Assembly: GCA_963691705.1 (NCBI GenBank)
Contig: OY829539.1
Coordinates: 56,332,327-56,396,326 of the forward strand
DNA: 64,000 nt
DNA from: Viola odorata
Taxonomy: Eukaryota; Streptophyta; Magnoliopsida; Malpighiales; Violaceae
Reading direction: 5' to 3'
Numbering within the stretch: position 1 is the stretch's first letter; the number at the start of each line of letters is the position of its first letter. The notes under the pieces are model-generated. The model was not told where the DNA came from. It worked only from the letters and a program-made list of their open reading frames with translations, and did no database searches. Position numbers and translations under genes: made by a program. Positions 45,025 to 55,600 of this stretch are shown here, piece after piece.

Positions 45025-46072
45025 ATGTCAAGCCAAGGAACAGGAGGTAGAGTTTCGAAAGCTGTTTGGCACAAGGGTATAGTGTATACGTTCTGTGACA
45101 TTTGCATTCGAGCTGTTGAGAAAATGTTCAGGCCACACACACATTTCAACAAACAAGGTTGGGAGTTTGTAGTCGCTGAGTTCCGCAAAGAAACAGGCTG
45201 CAGTTATGGGCAAAAACAACTGAAGAACAAATGGGATGCGTTGAAGAAAGATTATAAGTTATGGAAAGATTTGAAGCATAATGAGACTGGGTTAGGATGG
45301 GATACAAAAAAAAACACTATTGCTGCGGATAATACTTGGTGGGAAGACAAAATCAAGGTCAGTTTATCGTTCTTTCTATTGGTTTGCTTGTATAATATAA
45401 TCGATGCCTGATAGAATATTCTGAATCTCTTGAATTGTGTAGGTTAACCCAAGTTTTGGAACTTTCAGAGTGGCTGAAATAGAACCTGAACTGGAAGAGA
45501 AGCTAGAATTGATGTTCTCCACCATTGTAGCCACCGGAGAGTATGCTATGGCTCCAGGACGTACTCATGTGAACGTTACCCCTGCGGAGGACCAACAAGA
45601 TGGTGTTGAAGGCGTTGCTGATTCAACAGAGTGGAATCCTGACGAAGACAATCTAGAGGAGATGTTCGAGGGTGGGAATACTCAACCGAGGTTAGCAAAT
45701 AATAAGAGAAGAAATGTTGAAGTAGGGGGGAACAACAATTCTGGGAATGGTGCCAAGAGAGGGAGGAGGCAATCTGGAGGGGCAGCAATGTTCGCTAAGC
45801 ACCTCGAAACCTTGGTTGCTGCGGTGGCCTCTAGGAGTTCAACGGTGAGCTCTAGGGTTATCGAACCTGAAGTCCCTTCATTGAGAGCTGCTGTTGCTGA
45901 CATAAAAACTATACCAGGGATCGACATGAAGAGTGACCTGTTCATGTTTGCGACGGAATTTCTAGAAGCCAAAGCAAAGAGGGAGGTTTATTTTGAACTC
46001 GGATCAGAGGAGAACAAGTTCAGCTGGCTCACGTATCATTTCACCCATAAAGGGCCATATAAGAGTATGTAG
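45025..46072 (+). CDS. Harbinger ORF1: Myb/SANT-like DNA-binding protein, two exons
   Basis: Exon 1 is 45025-45357 (111 codons, donor GTCAGT) and exon 2 is 45443-46072 (acceptor TTGTGTAG), joined in phase 0 to give 320 residues. The N-terminal half is a Myb/SANT-like domain: FCDICIRAVEKMFRPHTHFN, KQGWEFVVAEFRKETGCSYG, KQLKNKWDALKKDYKLWKDL and ETGLGWD, WWEDKIK. This is the pattern of Harbinger-associated proteins and of the related plant L10-interacting MYB proteins. In known Harbinger elements this protein binds DNA and brings the transposase to the nucleus and the ends. The middle (about 150-215) is acidic then basic (NNKRRNVEV, KRGRRQSGG, a possible nuclear signal). The tail (about 285-320) includes FLEAKAKREVYFELGSEENK. 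The frame is intact throughout. It could be mistaken for a host gene, but its place inside the element ends argues for transposon origin. Confidence 0.8.
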
Positions 46073-46162
46073 GGCCTGTTTAGTAGTGAATTATCCTTGG
46101 TAGTGTATTTGTTATCATGTATGAGATGGTAGAGGTTGAATAATTGCGGAAAGGAAGACACT

Positions 46163-46345
46163 TTTAGTTTAATGATTTGAGGATTTAAGGATGCTTTGAG
46201 GATTTAAGGATGCATCGAAGAATTCTTTTTATTTGTGTTGTGTTCTCTGTATATTTTTAGTTTAATGATTTGAGGATTTAAGGATGCTTTGAGGATTTAA
46301 GGATGCATCGAAGAATTCTTTTTATTTGTGTTGTGTTCTCTGTAA
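46163..46345. repeat. Tandem duplication of about 94 bp
   Basis: The phrase GATTTGAGGATTTAAGGATG with following GCATCGAAGAATTCTTTTTA and TTGTGTTGTGTTCTCTGTA occurs at 46163-46256 and again at 46257-46345. It lies just past the ORF1 stop, in the element's inter-gene region. Confidence 0.9.
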
Positions 46346-46726
46346 ACATAGGACTGCATCTGTATGATGCAGAATGTCTGATAGCAAATTTCTTTTAATT
46401 GGGACAACAAACATTTATCATCCATGGTCAAACATTGCATGCACAGCCTGTATTTTACTGCACTTCCGGGATGTTCTTTCTGCTCTTGCTTTCTGCACAG
46501 CCTGTATGTTACTGCACCTCCGGGATGGTCAAACTCCACACGTATTTGACTGTGTGGGAACAGGTTGCCTTGGTGATAGAGCCTAAGGATAAGCAAGTTT
46601 TATGTACAAACAAGCTTTTTTTTTTTAAAAAAAAATTGTACAAAATTGACCCCTTCAACCTCATACGGAATAAGATTCCAAACTTAATTAATTATTTCCT
46701 CTTGACGCCTACCACATGCCTTAGTA

Positions 46727-47060
46727 TTAATTGTTGTTTACCCTTGACCATTTCCACATGCCAAACCCCTTGACACCTACCACATGACTTCGTATCAGTT
46801 TGGTTTTTATTTCCTGAAACCAAACCTTGTTCTTTACCCTAAACAACGAACGCGGCACACAAAGGTATTTCTTTCTCTCTTCTTCTTGTTAATTAATTGT
46901 TGTTTACCCTTGACCATTTCCACATGCCAAACCCCTTGACACCTACCACATGACTTCGTATCAGTTTGGTTTTTATTTCCTGAAGCCAAACCTTGTTCTT
47001 TACCCTAAACAACGAACGCGGCACATGAAGGTATTTCTTTCTCTCTTCTTCTTGTTAATT
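46727..47060. repeat. Tandem duplication of 166 bp
   Basis: The run starting TTGTTGTTTACCCTTGACCA at 46731 recurs at 46897 with very few changes, through CCTTGACACCTACCACATGA to CTCTCTTCTTCTTGTTAATT. The near identity suggests a recent event. Noncoding, within the Harbinger element upstream of the transposase gene. Confidence 0.93.
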
Positions 47061-47513
47061 AATTGTTGTTTGCATCTATTTAATTGACACCTCTAGACTG
47101 CTGATAGCATCCACAACAAATCTGATTCTGGGAAGCTAATAATCTATTTCTAGCATTACATTTTCTTTTTCTTTTTAATAATTCAAGCTTAGTTATTTAG
47201 GCAAACTGAATATTTTGTGGAGAATTTGTCCTTCAATCTAGCTTAATTAACCATTTATTACAAAAGTACATTTTTCTCGTTCTACATAGCAAAAAGTCTC
47301 TAATAAATGATTTAATTAAGAATTTATATAAATTGTAGAAGTTAATTGCGTTTCGGTCTTTCTTTCTTATCCAAAATCAACCACAACAAATCTGGTAAGT
47401 TTTATTATTATTTCTCTAAGTAATCAGACAAAATTGTATTTCCTGAATTGACTAATCTCTTACCACGCAGGCTAAAAATCTGATTCTGGGAAGCTAGTAA
47501 TTGTCTTCCATAG

Positions 47514-48918
47514 ATGGATGAAGAACGTGAAGTGTTTGAAGAAGATGACGAAGAAGACTATTGGGATTTAGTTGCTGTTACGACTCACGGTTTTTGTTCA
47601 TATTATTGTCAGTACTTATATAAAGAACCGTGTATGACCTCATACCAAACGGGAATGAAATGGTTGATTGAGGTGTTGTCTGGTAGGGAATTACGCTTTG
47701 TAAATATGTTCAGGATGGATAAGGATACATTACTAGAGCTAACGAGTACATTACTGTCAGATTATAAGTTGGAGTCGTCACGAAGAATGTCCGCTCTTGA
47801 GAAAGTTTGTCTCTTCTTATATACTATCGCCTTAGGTGCTTCAAATAGACACGTTTGTGAACGATTCCAACACTCTGGTGAAACGGTTAGTAGAGTTATA
47901 AATGAAGTATTAAATGCTGTGTGGTTATTATCAGAGCACATCATTCGTCCTGGTTGTTTCAGAAGTATCCCGACAGAAATACTTAATGATACAAGATATA
48001 TGCCACATTTTAAGGTATGGTAGAATAATTTTATCATTAAAATTTTACTTTTACATATCTGTTATGCATATGTAATACGACTAAGAATTGATTACAATTT
48101 ATTTTAGGATTGTATTGGCGCCATAGACGGAACACATGTATATGCTTGTGTGGCTCGAGAAGATCAAATTAGATACATTGGCAGAAAAGGCATCCCCACT
48201 CAAAATGTCATGGCAGCATGTAGTTTTGATATGCAATTCATTTTTGCCTGCGCTGGATAGGAAGGCACGGCCCATGATACTCGCATTTTCAATTCTGTAG
48301 TCAACAATGCAGAATGGAAATTCCCTAAACCACCTCCAGGTTAACGAAATTCCTTTCATTGCTGCATATTCTTCATTTTTTTGTTTTGACATTTGCGATT
48401 TCGTTAATTTTGTCTTGAAATTAGGTAAGTATTACGTGGTAGATGCTGGATATCCTGACGTTTATGGGTATTTGAAACCTTACAAGAGTACAAGGTATCA
48501 CTTACTTGATTTTCAACAAGGGCAACCACCAAGGGGTCGTAAGGAAATCTTTAATCGGGCTCATTCTTCATTACGATGTTGTATAGAACGAACTTTTGGA
48601 GTCTGGAAGAGAAGGTGGAAAATATTACGTGACATGCCTTCGTATCCGTTTCCAACGCAAGTTAAGATTGTAATCGCTTCTATGGCTTTGCACAATTTCA
48701 TACGAAGAAAATCTCTTAATGATCCGGCTTTTACAAAAATGGATGGGAATCTAGATTATGTGCCAAGAGACATTTTCCCGGATACAGATGGAGTTTCACA
48801 AGACATTTTCCCGGATATGGGTGACGAAAGTATGCAGAGTGAAGGCAATAATCGTGGAATGTTACCTATGTCTGTAGTTCGCAACTCAATAACTGATAGC
48901 TTAATGATGAATAGGTAA
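47514..48918 (+). pseudogene. Harbinger DDE transposase (HARBI1/PIF type) with one in-frame stop
   Basis: Three exons fit: 47514-48014 (167 codons), 48108-48339 and 48425-48918, with normal GT/AG borders and continuous phase, 408 residues in all. The N-terminal part contains the helix-turn-helix region (KVCLFLYTIALGASNRHVCE, RFQHSGETVSRVINEVL). The catalytic triad is visible: D174 in AIDGTH, D251 in VVDAGYPD, and E299 in CIERTFGVWKRRW. Residue 218 is a TAG stop (48258-48260), in a place where relatives have Trp (AG-W-EG-AHD); a single G-to-A change explains it. Otherwise the frame is open, so the loss looks recent. An N-terminal 217-residue product lacking two of the three catalytic residues could still be made. 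It follows ORF1 in the same orientation. Confidence 0.88.
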
Positions 48919-49623
48919 TAGTGATTTATATATGTAAAACTTTAATATAATGTTCCATATTTAATACCTTTTTCCTTCTACTAATGAACTTTTTAATATT
49001 GTTATAAATAAAATGTTGATTATTTGTTTAGAAAAAAAATTGATTTAAATAATGTAAATAAATAATATTAAAATGACTGATGCCTTTAAAAAATATTATT
49101 GATGTATTCGCATAAAAAAACTAACTCAACAGGTAATAGATTAATGATGAATAGATAATTGTGATTTTATATATGTAAAATTTTAAAATAGTGCTCAATA
49201 TTTAACTTTATTTGTTAAAATGTTAATTATTTGTTTAAAGAAATAGATTGATTTAAATAATCTATATATATACTAAAAAATATTAATTTTAATGCTTGAA
49301 ACAAATTGTGTCCTTTAAAGTTAAAAGTTTAAAATTGCATATTTTAGAAAATTATAGTTAAATTATTTGTTTAGAAAAAAAGATTGAATTAAATAATGTA
49401 AATAAAAAACACTAAAAATGACTGATGCCCTTTATAGTCATTTTACACTCAAACCATAGTTTTAAAAGCAATGTTTACCAAACACCAAAAACAACTTCTC
49501 GTTTCCCACAGCACTTTTAAAAAATGTTTACCAAACAGTATACTAGCTTTTCCAGAAGTTCTTTTACCACAGCACTTTTGTCACAACACTTTTCCCACCA
49601 CAAACGGAACGCCAAACAGACCC
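48919..49623. other. 3' noncoding end of the Harbinger element
   Basis: AT-rich sequence with several diverged copies of a TGATTTATATATGTAAAA and TTTAAATAATGTAAATAAA-like segment (about 48920-49060, 49150-49280 and 49370-49430). The final 200 bases match the ends of the MITEs at 27087 and 33070 (CAAACCATAGTTTT, AGCACTTTTAAAAAATGTTT). Confidence 0.6.
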
Positions 49624-49921
49624 TTACCCATGTCAAGTCTCGGTGCTATTTAATAAAGAAAGTGCAACGTTTGCAAAAAATAGTACTCCAATGAGTAAAT
49701 TATCGAATATAATTTTTTTGAGTGATCAAATTGTCCATAGCAAACCTTTCAAAAAAAAAAAAAAATTTGTCCATAGCAAAACTTAGTTACTAAAATGTCA
49801 AAAATTACAAACCTTCCTAACTAAATTGTCTTTATCTAAATTAATAAATATTATATTTTCTTCTTGAATAAACATATTACTATATTATTATTTTTGATGA
49901 AATCCACTAGGCAAGGGTATA

Positions 49922-51579
49922 GGGTTAATGACAGTTTTGGTACCTGCAGTCTAATTGATTGATTTATTTCATCCCTCTATTTTAAAAAAATAGTATTTCA
50001 TCCTTCCACTCTATTTTTATGTTGGATTTCAGCCCTCACCCTAACGCCATCCAAATTTTCCGTCAGTTTTGCGTGAAACGACGTCGTTTTACTACTTGGG
50101 AGCGTAAGCTCCGTCGTTTGGACCGCGTGACACGTCGTTTTGAGCGTAAATTAATTTTAAAATTTACAAAAATAATATAATTAATTTTAAAAATTCAGAA
50201 AAATAATTTACTTAATTTGAAAATTCTAAAAAGATATTGTAATTAATTTGAAAATTACAAAAAAATAATGTAATTAAATTTAAAAATTCAGAAAAATAAT
50301 GTAATTAATTTTAAAGATTAGGAAAAAAAATTAAAAAATCCTTATGAAACGCAACCTTACAGAGTTTTTTGTTTTTCTGTTTTCTTCCACAAAAAATCTA
50401 AAAACTTATTCGGTTGCACAAATCAGTTCTTTACTTTCCCTTCACAAAGGAAATTTATGAGAACTTGTTTTTTCAACCACTTTTAGTGGTTTTCTTTCTC
50501 TATTTTTATTTTTTATCAAAATCTTTTTCTCAATATCATAAACGCTCCTTTCATCTTCTCCACCACAACCGCCTCTCTCTTCAACCCACAACCGCCACCT
50601 CTCTCCTCCGATACCCACCACCGACTCTCTCTCCTCCATCCACCATCACCTCCACTGCGCCCTTCAATCCTCGTCCTCCATCTCTCTCCTCCACGCATAC
50701 CGTCCACGCCGGATCCATCACCGCGTTGACAGATCCGACCAGATTCACCCAAATCTAATTTAGCACGTTAGTGCATCTCCGCTTCCTCACCTCTGCACAA
50801 TCCATTCATTCTACCACCAAAATTCCAGATCTGAAAGCCATCTCTGCTTCCTTTCTCTCTACCGATTTACTCCACAAATGGATGAGGAAGGGAGGAAAGA
50901 TGAGGAAGGGATAATATTGTGTGGTGTGAAATACCCATGGCAGAGAGAATGCAGTGGGTAGTGCAAGATTTGTTTTTTTATTTTGAAATATGCTGTAATG
51001 AACAATAAATAAAAAAACTTTTCTATATTTATAATTTTGTTAGATATTTTGTGGTTGATTTGTTGGTTTTGGTGGTGGTTTAATGGTGATTGAGGATGGA
51101 GGTTGTTGATTTGGCGGCGATGGCGGTGGTTGGCCGGCGGCAGTGGGGGTGTGGCGAGGAGGATTTTTTAATTTTTTTTCCTAATCTTTAAAATTAATTA
51201 CATTATTTTCTGGATTTTTAAATTTAATTACATTATTTTTCTGTATTTTTCAAATTAATTACAATATCTTTTTGGAATTTTCAAATTAAGTAAATTATTT
51301 TTCTGGATTTTTAAAATTAATTATATTATTTTTGTAAATTTTAAAATTAATTTACGCTCAAAACGACGTGTCACGCGGTCCAAACGACGGAGCTTACACT
51401 CCCAAGTAGTAAAAGGACGTCGTTTCACGCAAAACTGACGGAAAATTTGGATGGCGTTAGGGTGAGGGCTGAAATCCAACATAAAAATAGACTGGAAGGA
51501 TGAAATACTATTTTTTTAAAATAGAGGGATGAAATAAATCAATCAATTAGACTACAGGTACCAAAACTGTCATTAACCC
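49922..51579. mobile_element. Mutator-like element, 1.66 kb, with terminal inverted repeats of about 419 bp
   Basis: CAAGGGTATA flanks the element at 49912-49921 and 51580-51589; a 9-10 bp duplication is typical of Mutator elements. The two ends (49922-50340 and 51161-51579) are inverted copies along about 419 bases with only scattered differences; they start GGGTTAATGACAGTTTTGGT. The inner part of each repeat holds degenerate internal repeats of AATTTAATTACATTATTTTT. The 820-base core (50341-51160) has a CT-rich, GC-richer section (50545-50760 and 50870-50960) resembling plant gene leader sequence, possibly captured, but no protein is recognised. No transposase. Confidence 0.92.
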
Positions 51580-51589
51580 CAAGGGTATA

Positions 51590-52160
51590 CCAACAATTTG
51601 AAAAAGTTCGAATTTGTGTTGATGGGAATTTTCGGTTACAAAACAGGGGGTAATTTTTGTTGGACACGTGTACTCTAATGGCAGTGTAGCAACGCGAGTA
51701 GAGAGAGTGTAACAAAAACTCTTGCTTTTTTCAACAATTAAACATTTTTTATTTTATTTACTATTTTAATATCATCAGAAATAAATTTTGATAACGCGCC
51801 CTGTACTGTGAAATTTAAACTCGAGTTGTTATTCTAGTTCCACCCACACAGAATCATCATCCTGCAATGAGGATGGTCCCACTAGAATTACACTGCTCAA
51901 CCACACCACTTAGCGAAGCAACAATGTCCACGCGCTCTCGTGAACTCTGCAACTCACTCGTCGTTTAGATCCCAAAAACATTTCAAACACACTAGCAGTT
52001 GTTTCGTCCACGTGACATCAATGCGCGTGGAAAAAGTCACACCATTCTCATTCAAAACGTACAACCCAAAATACCACCAATCCATTTTGCTTCTGTGTTT
52101 TCTTTGTTTTCAATTTCAAAAAAATCTGATAAATAAACGGTAACAATATACTACTACTAG
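51590..52160. other. Intergenic DNA, no gene recognised
   Basis: The frame 51940-52143 has no recognisable domain. The section 51840-52080 is less AT-rich than its surroundings but shows no gene structure. Confidence 0.5.
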
Positions 52161-52162
52161 TA

Positions 52163-52395
52163 CTCCCTCCATCATTTAAAGGTTGACGCCGACACTGTTC
52201 ATACGCATATTGAGGAGGTCGGATGACGTACTATTTGACTCTAAAAAATTTCGTACTTTTTTTCGAACGTATATCAATCCTTAACGTACGTCCGAGAAAA
52301 AATTCGAAATTTTTTGAGGTCAAATAATACGTCATCCGGTCTCCTCAAGACGCGTGTCTACAGTACACGCGTCTTCCTTTAAAAGACAGAGGGAG
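52163..52395. mobile_element. Stowaway-type MITE, 233 bp, upstream of MOR1
   Basis: Ends CTCCCTCCATCATTTAAAGG and, on the minus strand, CTCCCTCTGTCTTTTAAAGG, flanked by TA (52161-52162 and 52396-52397). The palindromic interior (GGAGGTCGGATGACGTACTA against GTCATCCGGTCTCCTCAAGA) puts it in the same family as 4220-4451. It lies 300 bases before the MOR1 start codon, so it may form part of the promoter or leader of that gene. Confidence 0.92.
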
Positions 52396-52695
52396 TACTA
52401 AATTACGGAAATAATAATAATATAATAGTAAATAATAAAAAAAAGGGGAAAAACTAAAAAGATAGTATATCGTACGCTCTCTTTCTTCTATACCTTGGTT
52501 TTGTCATTTCTCATCGTTCTCCCTCTCGCCCTCTTTTACCTCTCTCGCCGGCAGAGGAAATTCAAAAATACAGAAAAGGAAACAACGATAACGGATAAAA
52601 AGAAGCAGAGAATTCTACATAAAGCTGTGTGTAGGTGTGGGCATTGTAGAGATCGGGAGCAGAATTAGGTTTGGTGCATTGCTATAAACGAAATA
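52396..52695 (+). promoter_or_regulatory. Probable promoter and 5' UTR of MOR1
   Basis: The 300 bases between the Stowaway and the start codon hold a CT-rich stretch (52475-52560: CTCTCTTTCTTCT and CTCGCCCTCTTTTACCTCTC words), common around plant transcription starts and leaders. No clear TATA box is seen, as is usual for broadly expressed genes. No upstream open frame of note. Confidence 0.45.
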
Positions 52696-55600
52696 ATGTC
52701 GGAGGAGGAGAAGTTGCTGAAAGAGGCTAAGAAACTGCCATGGGAAGATCGCTTATTGCACAAGAACTGGAAGGTGAGGAACGAGGCAAATATCGATTTG
52801 GCATCTGTTTGTGACTCCATCAGGGATCCCAAGGACACTCGCCTTCGCGAATTCGGTGAGTCCTCCATCTCCCATTTGCTACGTAGGGTTTGTTTTGATT
52901 CGCAATGGAGTTTTGAACGGTTTAGATCTGTCTCTGTTTGAGTGGGTGATGGATCTGTGTAAGAGTTTGATATATGGATTCATTTTTGTGAAATTAGGTC
53001 CGTTGTTTAGAAAGACTGTTGCGGATTCAAATGCGCCCGTGCAAGAGAAAGCACTTGACGCGTTGATTGCTTTTTTGAGAGCTGCAGATGCTGATGCAGG
53101 AAGGTAGGAGCAGTGTCCTGAATTTTGCAGGTTGTCTTCTTCTTTTGTGTTGGTTTATGATGTGGTCATTTTTATGAGTTTGTAATTTTATTGTGTTGAA
53201 GGTATGCCAAGGAGGTTTGTGATTCAATTGTGGCAAAATGCTTGACGGGCAGGCCGAAAACAGTGGAGAAGGCTCAAGCAGCATTTATGCTTTGGGTTGA
53301 GTTGGAAGCCGTGGATGTATTTCTGGTATGCACTTACTATAACTTGCTTTGTTCTTAAATGCCAGTTCCTGATCTTAGTTTGCAATGCATGATTATTGAA
53401 CAAATTTAATTAGCTAAGTTTAATTATTTTATTTATATTCTTCTTCTTCTTAAAGTTGCTGCACATTCAGTTGGGCAGATTTCTCAAGGCCCACCCCAAG
53501 ATCATATTTTAGAAGTTAGAAAATTGCGATGTGAGCTTCTGTTCATTTCTTAGAGCTTGTTGTGAATTGGTAGTGTGTCTGGGTGAACTAAGCTGCATCA
53601 AACTGTATGATGTAGTTTAGTATTGACATTAGTTCTACAAATTGTACACCAATTCTCTTGGTTCATAGGGGGCTATGTACAATCACCATCGCAATAAGAT
53701 AAAATGACTATAGTTATAGTAGTCACAAGCATGGTTAAAACTGGTACTGTAACTTTCAACAGAGAACTAATTTGAAATACATGCTGATCTTGAACTGAAA
53801 TCTTTGTAGTTCCCAAAGGCATATTTAGCATCAACCAGACCTGCATTATTTTCATGGGTTCATGATGATTAATTGATTTTTTGTTCCTTTCAAAGGCAGA
53901 GACACGTTTCAGAAGGACAGTGGGCACACTTTTACTGAGCCCCTAAAAAACTACACCTTATTCTCTGCCTAAGACTAGAAAAAGGTTTAGGAGTGAATAA
54001 AAAAATGTCTCAATGGAATATTTATTAGACATTTGTTTTGTAACAGACGGTTATGCCATGCCGAACGTTGAATTTTGTTTCAGCAACAAATGAAAATAGC
54101 GCATGGGGCTTTAATGGCCTAGCGAGTAGTAGTTTGGGAACTGAGGCAGTGTGACATAATTCCAAAGAGATTTGGAGATCCCCTCTAAAACTTGTTTGCA
54201 ATTTAATTTACTTAGAATTGTGCATTAACAAGCATGGGTATTCCCATACTCAAGGAATTTCTAAACCAGTGCTTAAATTTTTATAGGAGTATTTATTCTC
54301 TTTTTTTCTTGGGAATAGGTAAACGTAATTGTTTGCTTTCTTTATCAATGGGGAGATTCTAAACATAACCAGTTTATGTAAGAACTATCAGACTAGATAA
54401 ATAAATTAGTAACCTTGACCACCCCATTTTGAGATGTGAAAAAGTGAAGGAATACCCATGACCTTTAAGCTCTACTAGAACCCCTCAACTTTGATACTTT
54501 TTGTGTTGCATCAAATACGCAGATCGAGAGGTATCCAATGGGGGATGACCCTTCGAGGGACTAAAATATTTTTAAGTTGATTCATACATTCGCAAATTAT
54601 TATTTTCATTGCTGAAAATGTACTGGCCTGGTCTTTTTTAGGTTGCAACCATGAAGGAAATTACTTTTCCTGGTGGACTTATATGTTGGCTCTATAAATT
54701 TAAACCACCATAGGTTTCCCTTTGACAATAGTCGAGTGTCTAATTAAGTCCCCTATCCTTAAGGTTTGGTGGTATGCCCAGTGAAGGTTATGCTTGGTAT
54801 GGAGGAATGCCTTTGTTTACATCTGATTTTTCCTGTTTATAGAGCATTACCAAGTATATTTTGTTGTTTAAGAACAAAAAGTACTTTAAGTCTATCAACT
54901 AAATTTCATCCTTGAAATGTTCATGAATTTCTTCGATATGCTTTTGAGTGACATGTTTGAAACGTTTATTCTGAATTACTCATTATATTGGACTCTTAGA
55001 TTTGTTGGCTTAAGCGTTTTAGCATACAGAGTAATATGTTAAAGCAAAACAATTATTATTTAATTGTATTATAAATTCTGTCAGAAATGGTATCCTCATC
55101 TTGCAGAACAAGACAGTTGAGATAATAAATGTGTAAATATTGCTTTTGCATTGATTTTTCTAAAATAAGAAATCTGTATGCCTACTCCAGCTGAAAAAAA
55201 GAGTAAACTATGAGAATTCATACTTGGGATAAAATATATGATCAATTGACAAATAAAGGATCCACTTTGACTTGAAAGAAATTAGCTAGTTTACTTTGCA
55301 TTGCCAATCTATTTTTTATTGAAAAGTTTCCATGTTGTCTAAAATATAATTTTGTACACTTTATAATTGGCTGGTACTGTGTGTATGAGCTTTTTTCTTT
55401 TTGAACCAGCTATTTTATTTATACATCTTTTTGGGTAAACTGAAGGTTTTTGAGTAATCTGTGATTTCCTTTGAATTTGAGAACAGGGGATGTAATTGCA
55501 TGTCTAAGTATTTCTTTTTGTACAACATGTTGACGTGGCAAGGGTTCTAGGATTTGATTTCATGTTATTTTTTCTTATCAAAGAAACTTCATTTCTCTGG

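Larger units (their letters stand above)
43520..49623 (+). mobile_element. PIF/Harbinger transposon, 6.1 kb, nearly complete
   Basis: The left end GCACCCGTTTGAGGTTACGG and the right end, read on the minus strand GGGTCTGTTTGGCGTTCCGT, are imperfect inverted repeats. TTA flanks at 43517-43519 and 49624-49626. Both expected genes lie inside in the same orientation: a Myb/SANT-like protein (45025-46072) and a DDE transposase (47514-48918). The region 43850-45020 looks like promoter and leader DNA (CT-rich near 43890-44030). Two short direct repeats lie between the genes. The transposase has an in-frame stop, so the copy is probably inactive by itself. Right-end sequences resemble the MITEs at 27087-27687 and 33070-33524. 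Confidence 0.88.

Noticed and set aside
45470..46072. An independent gene starting at GTG 45470
   Set aside because: This is the second exon of the Harbinger ORF1; a good acceptor at 45442 and matching phase join it to the first exon.
48307..48424. In-frame extension of the transposase third exon upstream
   Set aside because: It is intron 2; splicing 48339 to 48425 restores PPPGKYYVVDAGYPD as expected for the family.
53673..53927. Antisense frame in MOR1 intron 3
   Set aside because: No recognisable motif and no promoter or splice context.
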